Shown here piece by piece: positions 44,850 through 52,674 of a stretch of DNA of 64,000 bases. Below the pieces are notes generated by a model, which saw only the letters and a list, made by a program, of their open reading frames with translations, had not been told where the DNA came from and ran no database searches. The stretch covers positions 62,001-126,000 of the forward strand of contig NZ_JAJDOP010000003.1 of the NCBI RefSeq assembly GCF_020595095.1, written 5' to 3'. Position 1 is the first letter of the stretch. Each line of letters starts with the position of its first letter. The translations under genes were made by a program, and so were the position numbers. This DNA comes from Microvirga rosea (lineage in GTDB: Bacteria; Pseudomonadota; Alphaproteobacteria; Rhizobiales; Beijerinckiaceae).

Positions 44850-45932
44850 ATGAAGGACATTGTGCTTTCGTCCACGGCCGCCGAGGAACATGATCCTTTC
44901 TCGACTCAGCGATCCGGCCGGACGCTTCCTCCTGGCTACATACACTTGGGGGTGGTCAAGGAGATTGCCCCGATCCTGCGGGAATTCGGCATCGATCCGG
45001 AGCCGATCATACGCGAGGCTGGGCTCGACCCGCGCCTTTTCGACGACGGCGCGAACGTGATCCCACATGCCTCATTGGGGCATTTGCTCACCCTATGCGT
45101 GGCTCGCACTCAGTGCCCTCATTTTGGCCTGCTGGTGGGCCAGCGAGCCACGATCCTGTCACTGGGCATAGTCGGGCGGCTGATGCAGCACTCGGAAACG
45201 GTTGGAGACGCCTTGCGGGCTCTCGTGTCCAACCTCAGCATACAAAATCGCGGTTCCGTGCCATCTCTGACGACAATGGGCGACGTGGCCCTATTCACCT
45301 TTTCGGTCTACCAACCAGAGACGGAGAGCGTCGACCAGATCACGGACGGATCCCTGGCGGTGGCCGTTAATGCCCTTCGAGCGGTGTGCGGACACGAATG
45401 GAATCCGGTGGAGGTCCTGTTGCCGCGTGTGGCGCCTGCGGATTCCGAGCCCTTCCGCCGCCATTTCAGGGCTTCTGTTCGGTTCAATCAGGAGGTTGCG
45501 ACCTTGGTCTTTGCGTCCCGCGACCTGGAGCGCAAGGTGGCCGGGGCTGATCCTCTGCTACGGGCCGTGCTAGAGGAGCGGATCAAGGGAATGAAGGGAC
45601 CTACGGCTTCCGCTTTCGCGGATGACATCCGACGGCTGCTACGTGCTCGGATGACGAGCAATCGGTGCTCGGCGGAGGACGTGGCCGACCTGCTAGAGAT
45701 GCATCGCCGCACGCTGAGCCGTCGCCTCAAGGGCAACGGAGTAGGATACCGGTCCATCACCAGCGAGATCCGGTTTGAGATCGCCCGTCAACTGTTGGAG
45801 GATACCGAGGTGCCGCTTGCCGAGATCGCGGCCGCGCTCGGTTACTCAGAGGCCAGCGCGTTCACTCGGGCGTTTCGGCGCTGGTCCGGCCGCACTCCCA
45901 CGGCTTGGCGGATAGACGGCCGTCAAGGCTGA
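44850..45932 (+). CDS. AraC-family regulator with arabinose-binding-like N-terminal domain (paralogue 2)
   Basis: A 360-residue regulator with the same architecture as the one at 34329: ligand-binding domain (PPGYIHLGVVKEIAPILREFGIDPEPII) and C-terminal AraC double helix-turn-helix (MHRRTLSRRLKGNGVGYRSI and LGYSEASAFTRAFRRWSGRTP). The ATG at 44850 follows GAGGGG; 44829 is possible but has no ribosome site. The strongly similar DNA-reading helices suggest overlapping targets. It lies directly before island promoter element 7. Confidence 0.92.
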   Translation: MKDIVLSSTAAEEHDPFSTQRSGRTLPPGYIHLGVVKEIAPILREFGIDPEPIIREAGLDPRLFDDGANVIPHASLGHLLTLCVARTQCPHFGLLVGQRATILSLGIVGRLMQHSETVGDALRALVSNLSIQNRGSVPSLTTMGDVALFTFSVYQPETESVDQITDGSLAVAVNALRAVCGHEWNPVEVLLPRVAPADSEPFRRHFRASVRFNQEVATLVFASRDLERKVAGADPLLRAVLEERIKGMKGPTASAFADDIRRLLRARMTSNRCSAEDVADLLEMHRRTLSRRLKGNGVGYRSITSEIRFEIARQLLEDTEVPLAEIAAALGYSEASAFTRAFRRWSGRTPTAWRIDGRQG

Positions 45933-45943
45933 CGCGACGACGG

Positions 45944-46003
45944 CCCAAACTGTCAAAGGAATGTCACAGCTGGTCAAGCGCGCCCCTTGGGCGTGGCTAA
46001 AGT
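45944..46003 (+). promoter_or_regulatory. Island promoter element 7 (for the MscS-like gene)
   Basis: CCCAAACTGTCAAA (TGTC at 45951), TGTCAC (45962) and GGTCAAGCG (45972-45980), spacing 11 and 10 bp, then 17 bp to TAAAGT at 45998-46003. It begins only 11 bp after the araC stop codon. Confidence 0.77.
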
Positions 46004-46078
46004 GATCCGACTGGCTGTTCCCGGTCGGCCGAGCGTGGGTACTCCTCCTCACTCCGGGAAGCCAGGGAGGATGACAGC

Positions 46079-46279
46079 ATGAACCGATGGATCCGTTCGC
46101 GTCCAAACGCGGCGTCGGCGATATCGGCGCTGGCTATTCCCGCCAGCACGACCATCGAGAATATCATCGTGTGTATCGTGGGGTTCGCAGAAAGCGCAGC
46201 CAGGTCCCACCGTCATGCCACGCCCCGGTCCCGGCAGGCCACAAACGCCCACACCCAGATCGTCTATCGCTGTCACTAG
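46079..46279 (+). CDS. Possible 66-residue leader or small protein
   Basis: An ATG with a strong GGGAGG site eight bases upstream, lying between promoter element 7 and the MscS-like gene. The product has a mildly hydrophobic middle (IPASTTIENIIVCIVGFA) and a basic tail. No homologue is recognised. The good ribosome site and position in the transcript are the only support. Confidence 0.3.
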   Translation: MNRWIRSRPNAASAISALAIPASTTIENIIVCIVGFAESAARSHRHATPRSRQATNAHTQIVYRCH

Positions 46280-46300
46280 GCAGCGGAACCGGAGCAGATC

Positions 46301-48397
46301 ATGAGAGTGGCAAGTTTCCGTCCGTTGGCCGGGGCCATGTGGTGCTTGGTGTTCCTGGCTGTAATCCAGATCGAAGCCAATCCCGCTCGCGCGCAAACTG
46401 CGGCCGCTCCCGCAGTGACACAGGGTGAGGAGGCGGCCCCGCTACAGGACATCCACTCTGAGATTCTGGCTGCCCGTGTGGAGGCGATCCGGGCGCATCT
46501 TGCTGCCTTGGGTGCGGCGGTGCCTCGTCTTTCGCAGGAGGTCAGCGGGGCTGCCGACTTGCTTTCTCAGGAACTCCGGGGCCGATCGCTGTTGGATATC
46601 ATTCTCCTCATGCTTGGCTCCCTCAGCCTCGGCGCAGGGGCAGAGTGGTTTTTTAGGAGGGCCACGGCCACCGCGCGCCAGCGGGCCGTCTCACGCATGG
46701 TGAGCACAGCAGGGGAACGTGCGCGCGCAGTCGGCTCGCGCTTGGCCTTCGGTCTGGCCGATCTGTCAATTTTCGGATTGGGAAGCATCGCCGCGTTCCT
46801 TATCCTTGACTGGCCGCCGCTGCTGAGGCGTACCGTTCTCGCCTATCTGTTTGCGGTCCTCCTGCTTCGGGTCGCTCTCCTAGGAGGCCGGATCCTGCTC
46901 GCGCCCCGGTCCGCGGCCCACTCCGATCCTGAAGCTCTTCGCGTCATTCCCATGACCGACGAGGCGGCGCGGTTCTGGTATCACCGCCTGCTGCTGTTCG
47001 CCGGCTGGTTTGTTTTCGGCTGGGCCACCGTAGAGCTCCTGCGAACCCTTGGGTTCTCGCCGGATGGACGCCGGCTTGTGGCCTACGCGCTGGGAATCGG
47101 CCTCTTGGCTATCGCGATAGGGACCGTTTGGACATGGGCTGATCAGCCTTCGGCTGTCGCAACCGAAACGGAAAATCGTCCTCGGCACTATGCCCTTAGA
47201 ATGTGGTTGCTGTCCCTCGGCTTGCTTGTGCTGTGGGGGCTGTGGGTTGCAAGCTTGATGGGGCTGTTCTGGCTGCTGGTCGTCGCGCTCATTTTGCCGC
47301 AAGCAATCAAGATTACGAAGCGGTCCGCCCGTCACCTGCTGCGACCTCCGGAGGGTGCAGAGGCTTCCCACAACCATGAGCTTGCTGCCGTTTACCTGGA
47401 CCGGGGCGTGCGCGCGCTTCTCCTGGTTGGCGCTGCCTTGTTCCTCGCTTGGGTGTGGGGGATCGACCCGAGCGAAATGACGACCCGCGATACGGTCGCG
47501 ACGCGACTTGTGCGAGGTGTTCTGAGCAGCGTGGTGATCCTGCTGGTGGCAGATTTCATCTGGCAGGTCGTGAAGACGCAGGTTGATCGACGCCTTGCGG
47601 CCACTCAGGTCACCGGCTTGCCGGGTAGTGCTGAGGCATTACGACAAGCACGGCTTCGGACACTGCTACCGATGCTGCGGATGGCCGTATTCATCGTGCT
47701 GGCTACCGTGGCCGTTCTCATGGCGCTCTCATCATTGGGAGTGGAGATCGGCCCTCTGATCGCTGGCGCGGGTATTTTCGGCGTCGCAGTAGGGTTTGGA
47801 TCGCAGACGCTGGTGAAAGACGTCATCAGTGGGATCTTCTACCTGCTCGACGACGCCTTCCGGGTGGGCGAGTACGTCCAAAGCGGCAGTTATAAAGGGA
47901 CCGTGGAGTCGCTTGGATTCCGCTCCGTCAAGTTACGACACCATCGTGGCCCGATCTTCACTGTTCCATATGGACAGCTCGGGGCAGTGGAGAACATGAG
48001 CCGCGACTGGGTCATCGACAAGGTGACTATCAATGTCACCTACGACACCGATCTCGACAAAGCAAAGAAAGTCATCAAGCAGGTTGGCAAGGAACTAGCT
48101 GCGGATCCGGAGTTCGCCCCTAACATTATCGAGCCCCTGAAAATGCAGGGCGTCGAGCAATTCGGCGAATTCGCCATCCAGTTGCGAATGAAGATGACGA
48201 CGCGTCCTGGCGAGCAGTTCGTCATCCGTCGCAAGGCGTTCGCGATGCTCAAAACGGCCTTCGACGAGAACGGTATCCGGTTTGCGTTTCCCACTGTGCA
48301 AGTGGCTGGCCGTGATGAGGCTGAGCCAGCCGCCGCACGTCAAGTTCTTACCCTCGTCAAGGGAAAGCAGTCCGAAGAGGGTGTCCAGCCAGGATAG
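46301..48397 (+). CDS. Large mechanosensitive channel of the MscS family
   Basis: A 698-residue inner-membrane protein. A signal peptide (to ANPARAQ) and a periplasmic, helical N-terminal region are followed by several membrane helices (about 100-430) and the conserved MscS core: LGVEIGPLIAGAGIFGVAVGFGSQTLVKDVISGIFYLLDD, then the beta domain with GTVESLGFRSVKLR and VPYGQL. It resembles the larger MscK/YbdG-type relatives. It would open on membrane tension to release solutes under hypo-osmotic shock. GGAG precedes the ATG. Confidence 0.9.
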   Translation: MRVASFRPLAGAMWCLVFLAVIQIEANPARAQTAAAPAVTQGEEAAPLQDIHSEILAARVEAIRAHLAALGAAVPRLSQEVSGAADLLSQELRGRSLLDIILLMLGSLSLGAGAEWFFRRATATARQRAVSRMVSTAGERARAVGSRLAFGLADLSIFGLGSIAAFLILDWPPLLRRTVLAYLFAVLLLRVALLGGRILLAPRSAAHSDPEALRVIPMTDEAARFWYHRLLLFAGWFVFGWATVELLRTLGFSPDGRRLVAYALGIGLLAIAIGTVWTWADQPSAVATETENRPRHYALRMWLLSLGLLVLWGLWVASLMGLFWLLVVALILPQAIKITKRSARHLLRPPEGAEASHNHELAAVYLDRGVRALLLVGAALFLAWVWGIDPSEMTTRDTVATRLVRGVLSSVVILLVADFIWQVVKTQVDRRLAATQVTGLPGSAEALRQARLRTLLPMLRMAVFIVLATVAVLMALSSLGVEIGPLIAGAGIFGVAVGFGSQTLVKDVISGIFYLLDDAFRVGEYVQSGSYKGTVESLGFRSVKLRHHRGPIFTVPYGQLGAVENMSRDWVIDKVTINVTYDTDLDKAKKVIKQVGKELAADPEFAPNIIEPLKMQGVEQFGEFAIQLRMKMTTRPGEQFVIRRKAFAMLKTAFDENGIRFAFPTVQVAGRDEAEPAAARQVLTLVKGKQSEEGVQPG

Positions 48398-48442
48398 CAG
48401 CCGTTGGTTTGGTGTTATCCCGGAGAGGTATCGAGGGACCAA

Positions 48443-48465
48443 GCACCCGGATCCGGGAGTGCTTT
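48443..48465 (+). terminator. Possible terminator hairpin after the MscS-like gene
   Basis: A GC-rich hairpin built on the perfect palindrome CCCGGATCCGGG is flanked by GCA and TGC and followed by only TTT. It is placed 46 bp after the stop codon. The short T-run makes it weak. Confidence 0.35.
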
Positions 48466-48513
48466 GCTGTGGTGGGTCGGCAACCGGCCGGTGACACGAC
48501 GAAGGAGGGTGCG

Positions 48514-48993
48514 GTGGAGACGTCATTCGCCGACAAAATAGACGGCCTGAGGGTACCTCAAGCATCCGACGCACTCCTTGAGGATCTTCGCAGGGTACTT
48601 CGGATCGAGCTGCTCCGGGACGCCTGCTCGGCCGCCCGGATTGCGCACCTTTTCTCAATGCATCGCCGCACCATGAACCGATACCTGCGTACTCGGGGGC
48701 TAGCGTTCCGGCAGGTGGCTAACGAAGTACGCTTCGAGATCGCGTGCGAATTGCTGGAGAACACGGATATGGCGCTGGGTCAGATCGCGGCGGCGCTGAG
48801 ATACTCCGAGCCGAGCGCCTTCACGCGTGCTTTCCGGCGCTGGTCTGGAAGAACTCCATCTGAATGGCGCGCTGGCCATCCCAGGGTTCCGAGATCCAAG
48901 CGCTCCCGGAAATTACTCCGCCCGGATCCCGTGCCGGTTTCCGACCGGATAAGCCGAGATAAGTCACAAGACAAAGCTCCTGGATCCCGATGA
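48514..48993 (+). CDS. AraC-type DNA-binding domain protein lacking the sensor domain (paralogue 3)
   Basis: A 159-residue protein from GTG 48514 with AAGGAGG just upstream. It contains only the AraC double helix-turn-helix (LFSMHRRTMNRYLRTRGLAFRQVANEVRFEIACELLEN and LRYSEPSAFTRAFRRWSGRTPSEWR) plus a basic tail. It is clearly related to the C-termini of the other two AraC regulators, but the ligand-binding domain is absent. No remnant of that domain is seen upstream, since the region holds the MscS gene end. It could be a constitutive activator, a competitor for the same sites, or a partner. Confidence 0.8.
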   Translation: METSFADKIDGLRVPQASDALLEDLRRVLRIELLRDACSAARIAHLFSMHRRTMNRYLRTRGLAFRQVANEVRFEIACELLENTDMALGQIAAALRYSEPSAFTRAFRRWSGRTPSEWRAGHPRVPRSKRSRKLLRPDPVPVSDRISRDKSQDKAPGSR

Positions 48994-49022
48994 TCATATT
49001 GCTTGCGTGCTGGACGGCAGTC

Positions 49023-49082
49023 CCAAACTGTCAATGCAATGGCCCAAGGGGTCAAGCAGCCTGGAAGGGAAGGGACATACTC
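49023..49082 (+). promoter_or_regulatory. Island promoter element 8 (for the pta-ackA operon)
   Basis: CCCAAACTGTCAAT, TGGCCC (49041) and GGTCAAGCA (49051-49059), spacing 11 and 10 bp, then 17 bp to CATACT at 49077-49082. The pta ATG is about 105 bp beyond. It drives what appears to be a six-gene transcription unit to 53902. Confidence 0.75.
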
Positions 49083-49188
49083 GCTTGGATCAACTGGCCG
49101 GGCGGTCACATACACGGGCTTGAGCCCCAAAACAGTAAGTTCCTCGGCACATCTGTCTTAAGCTGCGACAGCACAGGGGAAGACCATC

Positions 49189-50169
49189 ATGACGGCTGCG
49201 GTTCCTGTCCATGACATGTCTCAGCAGACCCTGCGACGGCATGACAAGTACGACCGGCTGATCGCGGCGGCCCAGTCCCTTCCAAAGCTGAAGGTGGCCG
49301 TGGCGCATCCGTGCGATTCAGCCTCGCTGTCCGCGGTGTTCGAGGCGATCGGACTGGGCCTGATCGAGCCGATTCTCGTGGGGCCTCAGAGCAAGATAGA
49401 GGCCGCCGCAGAGGCGCTCGGTCAGGATGTTGCTCAGGTCCGGATCGTCGACGCGCCGCACAGCCACGCTGCGGCCGATGAAGCCGTCAATCTTGTGCGA
49501 GCGGGTCAAGCCGAGGCGCTGATGAAGGGCAGCCTGCACACGGACGAACTCATGGGCGCCATTGTTCGTCGCGAGGGGGGACTGCGCACCGCCCGCCGGA
49601 TCAGCCACTGCTTCGTCATGGACGTTCCGACCCATGAGACTGCCCTGATCATCACCGATGCCGCAGTCAACATCGCACCGACGCTCGAGGATAAGGTCCA
49701 TATCGTTCAGAACGCCATCGACCTTGCTTGCGCGCTGGGGGTCGATCTTGTTCGGGTTGCGATCCTGTCCGCGATGGAGACCGTCAATCCGAAGGTCCCC
49801 TCGACCATCGAAGCCGCGGCTTTGTGCAAGATGGCCGACCGAGGGCAGATCACAGGGGGGATCCTGGACGGACCGCTTGCGCTCGACAACGCCATCGATC
49901 TCGGGGCCGCCACGATCAAGAGGATCCAATCCCCGGTGGCCGGACAGGCCAACGTCCTTGTGGTTCCGGACCTTGAAGCCGGCAACATGCTTGCCAAGAG
50001 TCTGACCTTTTTGGCCAACGCGGACGCCGCGGGCATCGTGCTGGGGGCTCGTGTACCTGTCATCCTGACGAGCCGGGCAGACTCGACAATCACACGCCTT
50101 GCTTCCTGCGCAGTCGCCTCGCTGGTTGCCGATGCGCAGCGCAAACAGCTCGCCCTTGCGGAGGTCTGA
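49189..50169 (+). CDS. pta: Phosphate acetyltransferase (PTA/PTB family)
   Basis: A 326-residue single-domain enzyme of the PTA_PTB family. It converts acetyl-CoA and phosphate to acetyl phosphate and CoA. Visible segments: VAHPCDSASLSAVFEAIGLGLIEPILVGP, EALMKGSLHTDELMGAIV and GGILDGPLALDNAID. It lacks the N-terminal P-loop domains of long bacterial Pta. A phosphotransbutyrylase role is possible in this family, but the acetate kinase gene three bases downstream strongly favours acetyl phosphate. Together they make ATP during fermentation of pyruvate. Confidence 0.92.
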   Translation: MTAAVPVHDMSQQTLRRHDKYDRLIAAAQSLPKLKVAVAHPCDSASLSAVFEAIGLGLIEPILVGPQSKIEAAAEALGQDVAQVRIVDAPHSHAAADEAVNLVRAGQAEALMKGSLHTDELMGAIVRREGGLRTARRISHCFVMDVPTHETALIITDAAVNIAPTLEDKVHIVQNAIDLACALGVDLVRVAILSAMETVNPKVPSTIEAAALCKMADRGQITGGILDGPLALDNAIDLGAATIKRIQSPVAGQANVLVVPDLEAGNMLAKSLTFLANADAAGIVLGARVPVILTSRADSTITRLASCAVASLVADAQRKQLALAEV

Positions 50170-50172
50170 GCC

Positions 50173-51381
50173 ATGATCCCCGTCCTGATCGTCCTCAACG
50201 CGGGGTCATCAAGCCTCAAGTTCCAGGTCTTCGACATGCCGGACGGAGCAGAGCCGGAGCTAGTCTGGAAAGGCCTCTATGAAGGTCTGGGGGGATCCGC
50301 GCATTTCATCGTCAAGGATGCGAGCGGAGCCCCGCTTGACGAGATGACCTGGAGCTCCGGCGACCCGATTGGACACGAGGAGGCGCTGATGCACCTTGTG
50401 TCGTGGTTGAGCCGGTTTCGGGAGGAACGCAGGCCCATCGCCATCGGGCATCGGGTGGTTCATGGTGGCGACGCCTTCTCCAAGCCGGTTCTGGTCGACG
50501 ACGGCGTCATTCAAAGGCTTGAGGCGCTGGTGCCGCTTGCTCCCCTGCACCAGCCCCACAACCTGGAACCGATCCGGATCGTGCGCCGCCGCCTGCCCGG
50601 AATGCCGCAGGTCGCCTGCTTCGATACCGCCTTTCACCAGACCCAGTCCGATATTGCCACCCTGTTCGCCTTGCCGAGCGGGATGCGCGAGCGCGGCGTG
50701 CGGCGTTACGGCTTCCATGGCCTCTCCTACGATTATATATCGTCCGTGCTCAAGGATTATGATCCGCGCCTGGCAGCCGGGCGGGTGGTCGTCGCGCATC
50801 TTGGCAACGGTGCGAGCCTGTGCGCTCTCAACGGCGGCACCAGCGTCGCGACCACGATGGGTTTTTCCGCTCTCGACGGCCTGCCGATGGGTACCCGGTG
50901 CGGCGCCATCGACGCCGGCATCGTCTTTTACATGCTTCGCGAGATGAAGCTCAGTCCGGAGGATGCGGAGCGCATGCTTTACACCAAGTCCGGCCTCCTC
51001 GGTGTGTCCGGAATCTCGAATGACATGCGAATCTTGCGATCTAAGGCGAAAGGAGATGTGAACGCCAAGCGCGCCATTGACCTGTTCGTGTATCGCATCG
51101 GTCGTGAGATCGGATCGTTGGTAGCGGCACTCGGTGGGATCGACGGTCTCGTCTTCACGGCCGGCATCGGCGAGAACGATGTGGCCACCCGCGCGGAGGT
51201 GATGACTGGCCTGCCATGGGCAGGCTTCAACCTTCACGAGGCCGCCAACAGCGCAGGCGGCCCTCAGATCGCATTCGGGCCTGGACCTACTGCGTGGGTC
51301 ATTCCGACCAACGAGGAACTGGTGATCGCCCGGCAGACACGGAGCGTGCTCGATGCCGGGCAGGCTCGGCTCGCGTCCTGA
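50173..51381 (+). CDS. ackA: Acetate kinase
   Basis: A 402-residue enzyme of the acetokinase family. The N-terminal VLNAGSSSLKFQ, HRVVHGG, the middle GFHGLSYDYIS and AHLGNGAS, and FTAGIGEND near the C-terminus are all present. It interconverts acetyl phosphate plus ADP with acetate plus ATP in the cytoplasm. It follows pta by three bases and GAGG provides the ribosome site. With pyruvate formate-lyase elsewhere in the regulon it completes pyruvate-to-acetate fermentation. Confidence 0.95.
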   Translation: MIPVLIVLNAGSSSLKFQVFDMPDGAEPELVWKGLYEGLGGSAHFIVKDASGAPLDEMTWSSGDPIGHEEALMHLVSWLSRFREERRPIAIGHRVVHGGDAFSKPVLVDDGVIQRLEALVPLAPLHQPHNLEPIRIVRRRLPGMPQVACFDTAFHQTQSDIATLFALPSGMRERGVRRYGFHGLSYDYISSVLKDYDPRLAAGRVVVAHLGNGASLCALNGGTSVATTMGFSALDGLPMGTRCGAIDAGIVFYMLREMKLSPEDAERMLYTKSGLLGVSGISNDMRILRSKAKGDVNAKRAIDLFVYRIGREIGSLVAALGGIDGLVFTAGIGENDVATRAEVMTGLPWAGFNLHEAANSAGGPQIAFGPGPTAWVIPTNEELVIARQTRSVLDAGQARLAS

Positions 51382-51398
51382 ATAGGGAGACTGAAGTC

Positions 51399-51911
51399 AT
51401 GGAAACACTGAACACAAAGCCCGAAGACGGCAAGGTCAAGCACGAACTTGCTGACGAAACGTTCATGTCGGCTGCCGATCTGCGAAACTACATGGCCGAG
51501 ATGCAAATGGCGAAGGCTTCAAAGTCGCTCGAGGGCATGGACCGGGCTGAGAAGGCACGTGAGAGCCTGATTAGACGGATGTCCGAGCCGCTTGAGCTCA
51601 CGCCTGAGCAGTTGAGAGACATTCTCGTGCCGCTGAAGGCAAAGCTGCGGGCGGCGGCGGAACGCGGCCAGACCGAGCTCATGGTCATGCGCTTTCCCAA
51701 TGCCATCTGTACGGACCATGGTCGGGCCATCAACAATGCAGACCCGACATGGCCGGACACGCTGACCGGGCGCCCACGTCAGGCTTATGAACTCTGGCGT
51801 GATCAGCTTCGAGACGCCGGATTTAAATTGAATGCCATGATCATCGAATGGCCGGGCGGTATGCCCGGTGACGTCGGCTTCTTCCTCAGGTGGAGTGAAA
51901 CCAAGCGATAA
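51399..51911 (+). CDS. Conserved-looking hypothetical protein of the pta-ackA operon
   Basis: A 170-residue soluble protein 17 bp after ackA, with GGGAG before the ATG (the longer open frame to 51216 lies inside ackA). The N-terminal half is helical and charged. The second half has a compact pattern (RFPNAICTDHGRAINNADPTWPDTLTGRPRQAYELWRD...MIIEWPGGMPGDVGFFLRW) that looks like a real folded domain. I cannot name the family. A regulatory or accessory role in acetate metabolism is possible but unproven. Confidence 0.7.
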   Translation: METLNTKPEDGKVKHELADETFMSAADLRNYMAEMQMAKASKSLEGMDRAEKARESLIRRMSEPLELTPEQLRDILVPLKAKLRAAAERGQTELMVMRFPNAICTDHGRAINNADPTWPDTLTGRPRQAYELWRDQLRDAGFKLNAMIIEWPGGMPGDVGFFLRWSETKR

Positions 51912-51933
51912 CCTCGATCAGTCGGGTGGTACC

Positions 51934-52164
51934 ATGCAGCCGAGCGACCAGACGAACGGGTTCAATATGGTTAAACCGCAAGCTCGGTTGCGCGAATTCA
52001 TCCCCATAGAGATGACGATCGCGCGGGAGGTGCAGCGCTACCTCGATGACATGCGTCTCGCTGCGGCATACCTGTCGGTTACCTTTCGCGTGACGGCTAA
52101 CCTGGACGACCTGTGTCGACAGCGGCCTCAGCATCATTACAAGGATGTGCTCAGTGTGGAATGA
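51934..52164 (+). CDS. Small hypothetical protein
   Basis: A 76-residue frame in the operon after the previous gene. It contains REFIPIEMTIAREVQRYLDDMRLAAAYLSVTFRVTANLDDL. The ribosome site is poor. ATG at 51967 is an alternative start. Helical and soluble; unknown function. Confidence 0.45.
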   Translation: MQPSDQTNGFNMVKPQARLREFIPIEMTIAREVQRYLDDMRLAAAYLSVTFRVTANLDDLCRQRPQHHYKDVLSVE

Positions 52165-52191
52165 AGAACGGAAATCTGCAGGAGAGCATGC

Positions 52192-52674
52192 ATGACATCT
52201 TCGCTGAATCCCGTGGCGCCGCACCACCTTCCGATGTTCATCACCGCGCCCGGTGAGACCGATGTCCTAATGGTCGTTATGGCGTTGGTGCTCGTGCTGG
52301 CGGTGTTGGGTGTCGGTATCCTGTTTCTCCGCCTGCACACGATGCCCGAGCGCATGGCTCACAAATCACAGAAGATCCAGTTCGAGATCGTTGCGGTATT
52401 GGGCTTACTCGCGCTCTTCACCCACATGCACATCTTCTGGGTGGCAGGGCTTCTGCTCGCCTTGATCGATGTGCCAGACTTCGGCAATCCGCTGCGGCGC
52501 ATCGCCGGATCGCTCGAGAAGATGGCGGGGCTGAAACCCGGCGAGGGGATGGGGCAAGCACCCGACGAAGTCGGCATTTCAGAGCCGCTGCCGGAAGTGC
52601 AAAAAGAAGAAGCCGCTGTGGTTCCTCCTTCCATCACTCCATCCCGGATATCGAAGGGAAAGATCCATGCTTGA
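52192..52674 (+). CDS. Hypothetical membrane protein preceding an HlyD-type adaptor
   Basis: A 160-residue protein with two or three helices (VLMVVMALVLVLAVLGVGILFL and IVAVLGLLALFTHMHIFWVAGLLLALI) and a proline/acid-rich cytoplasmic tail. GGAGAG precedes the ATG. It overlaps the HlyD gene by eight bases, so the two are probably one functional pair, as in small inner-membrane protein plus membrane-fusion-protein pairs (YiaW/YiaV type). Confidence 0.7.
   Translation: MTSSLNPVAPHHLPMFITAPGETDVLMVVMALVLVLAVLGVGILFLRLHTMPERMAHKSQKIQFEIVAVLGLLALFTHMHIFWVAGLLLALIDVPDFGNPLRRIAGSLEKMAGLKPGEGMGQAPDEVGISEPLPEVQKEEAAVVPPSITPSRISKGKIHA

Noticed and set aside
48400..48470. Possible island element before the third AraC gene (GGGACCAAGCA, 17 bp, TTTGCT)
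   Set aside because: The TGTC half-sites 10 and 21 bp upstream are absent or weak (TATCGA, TTATCC), so it falls below the others.
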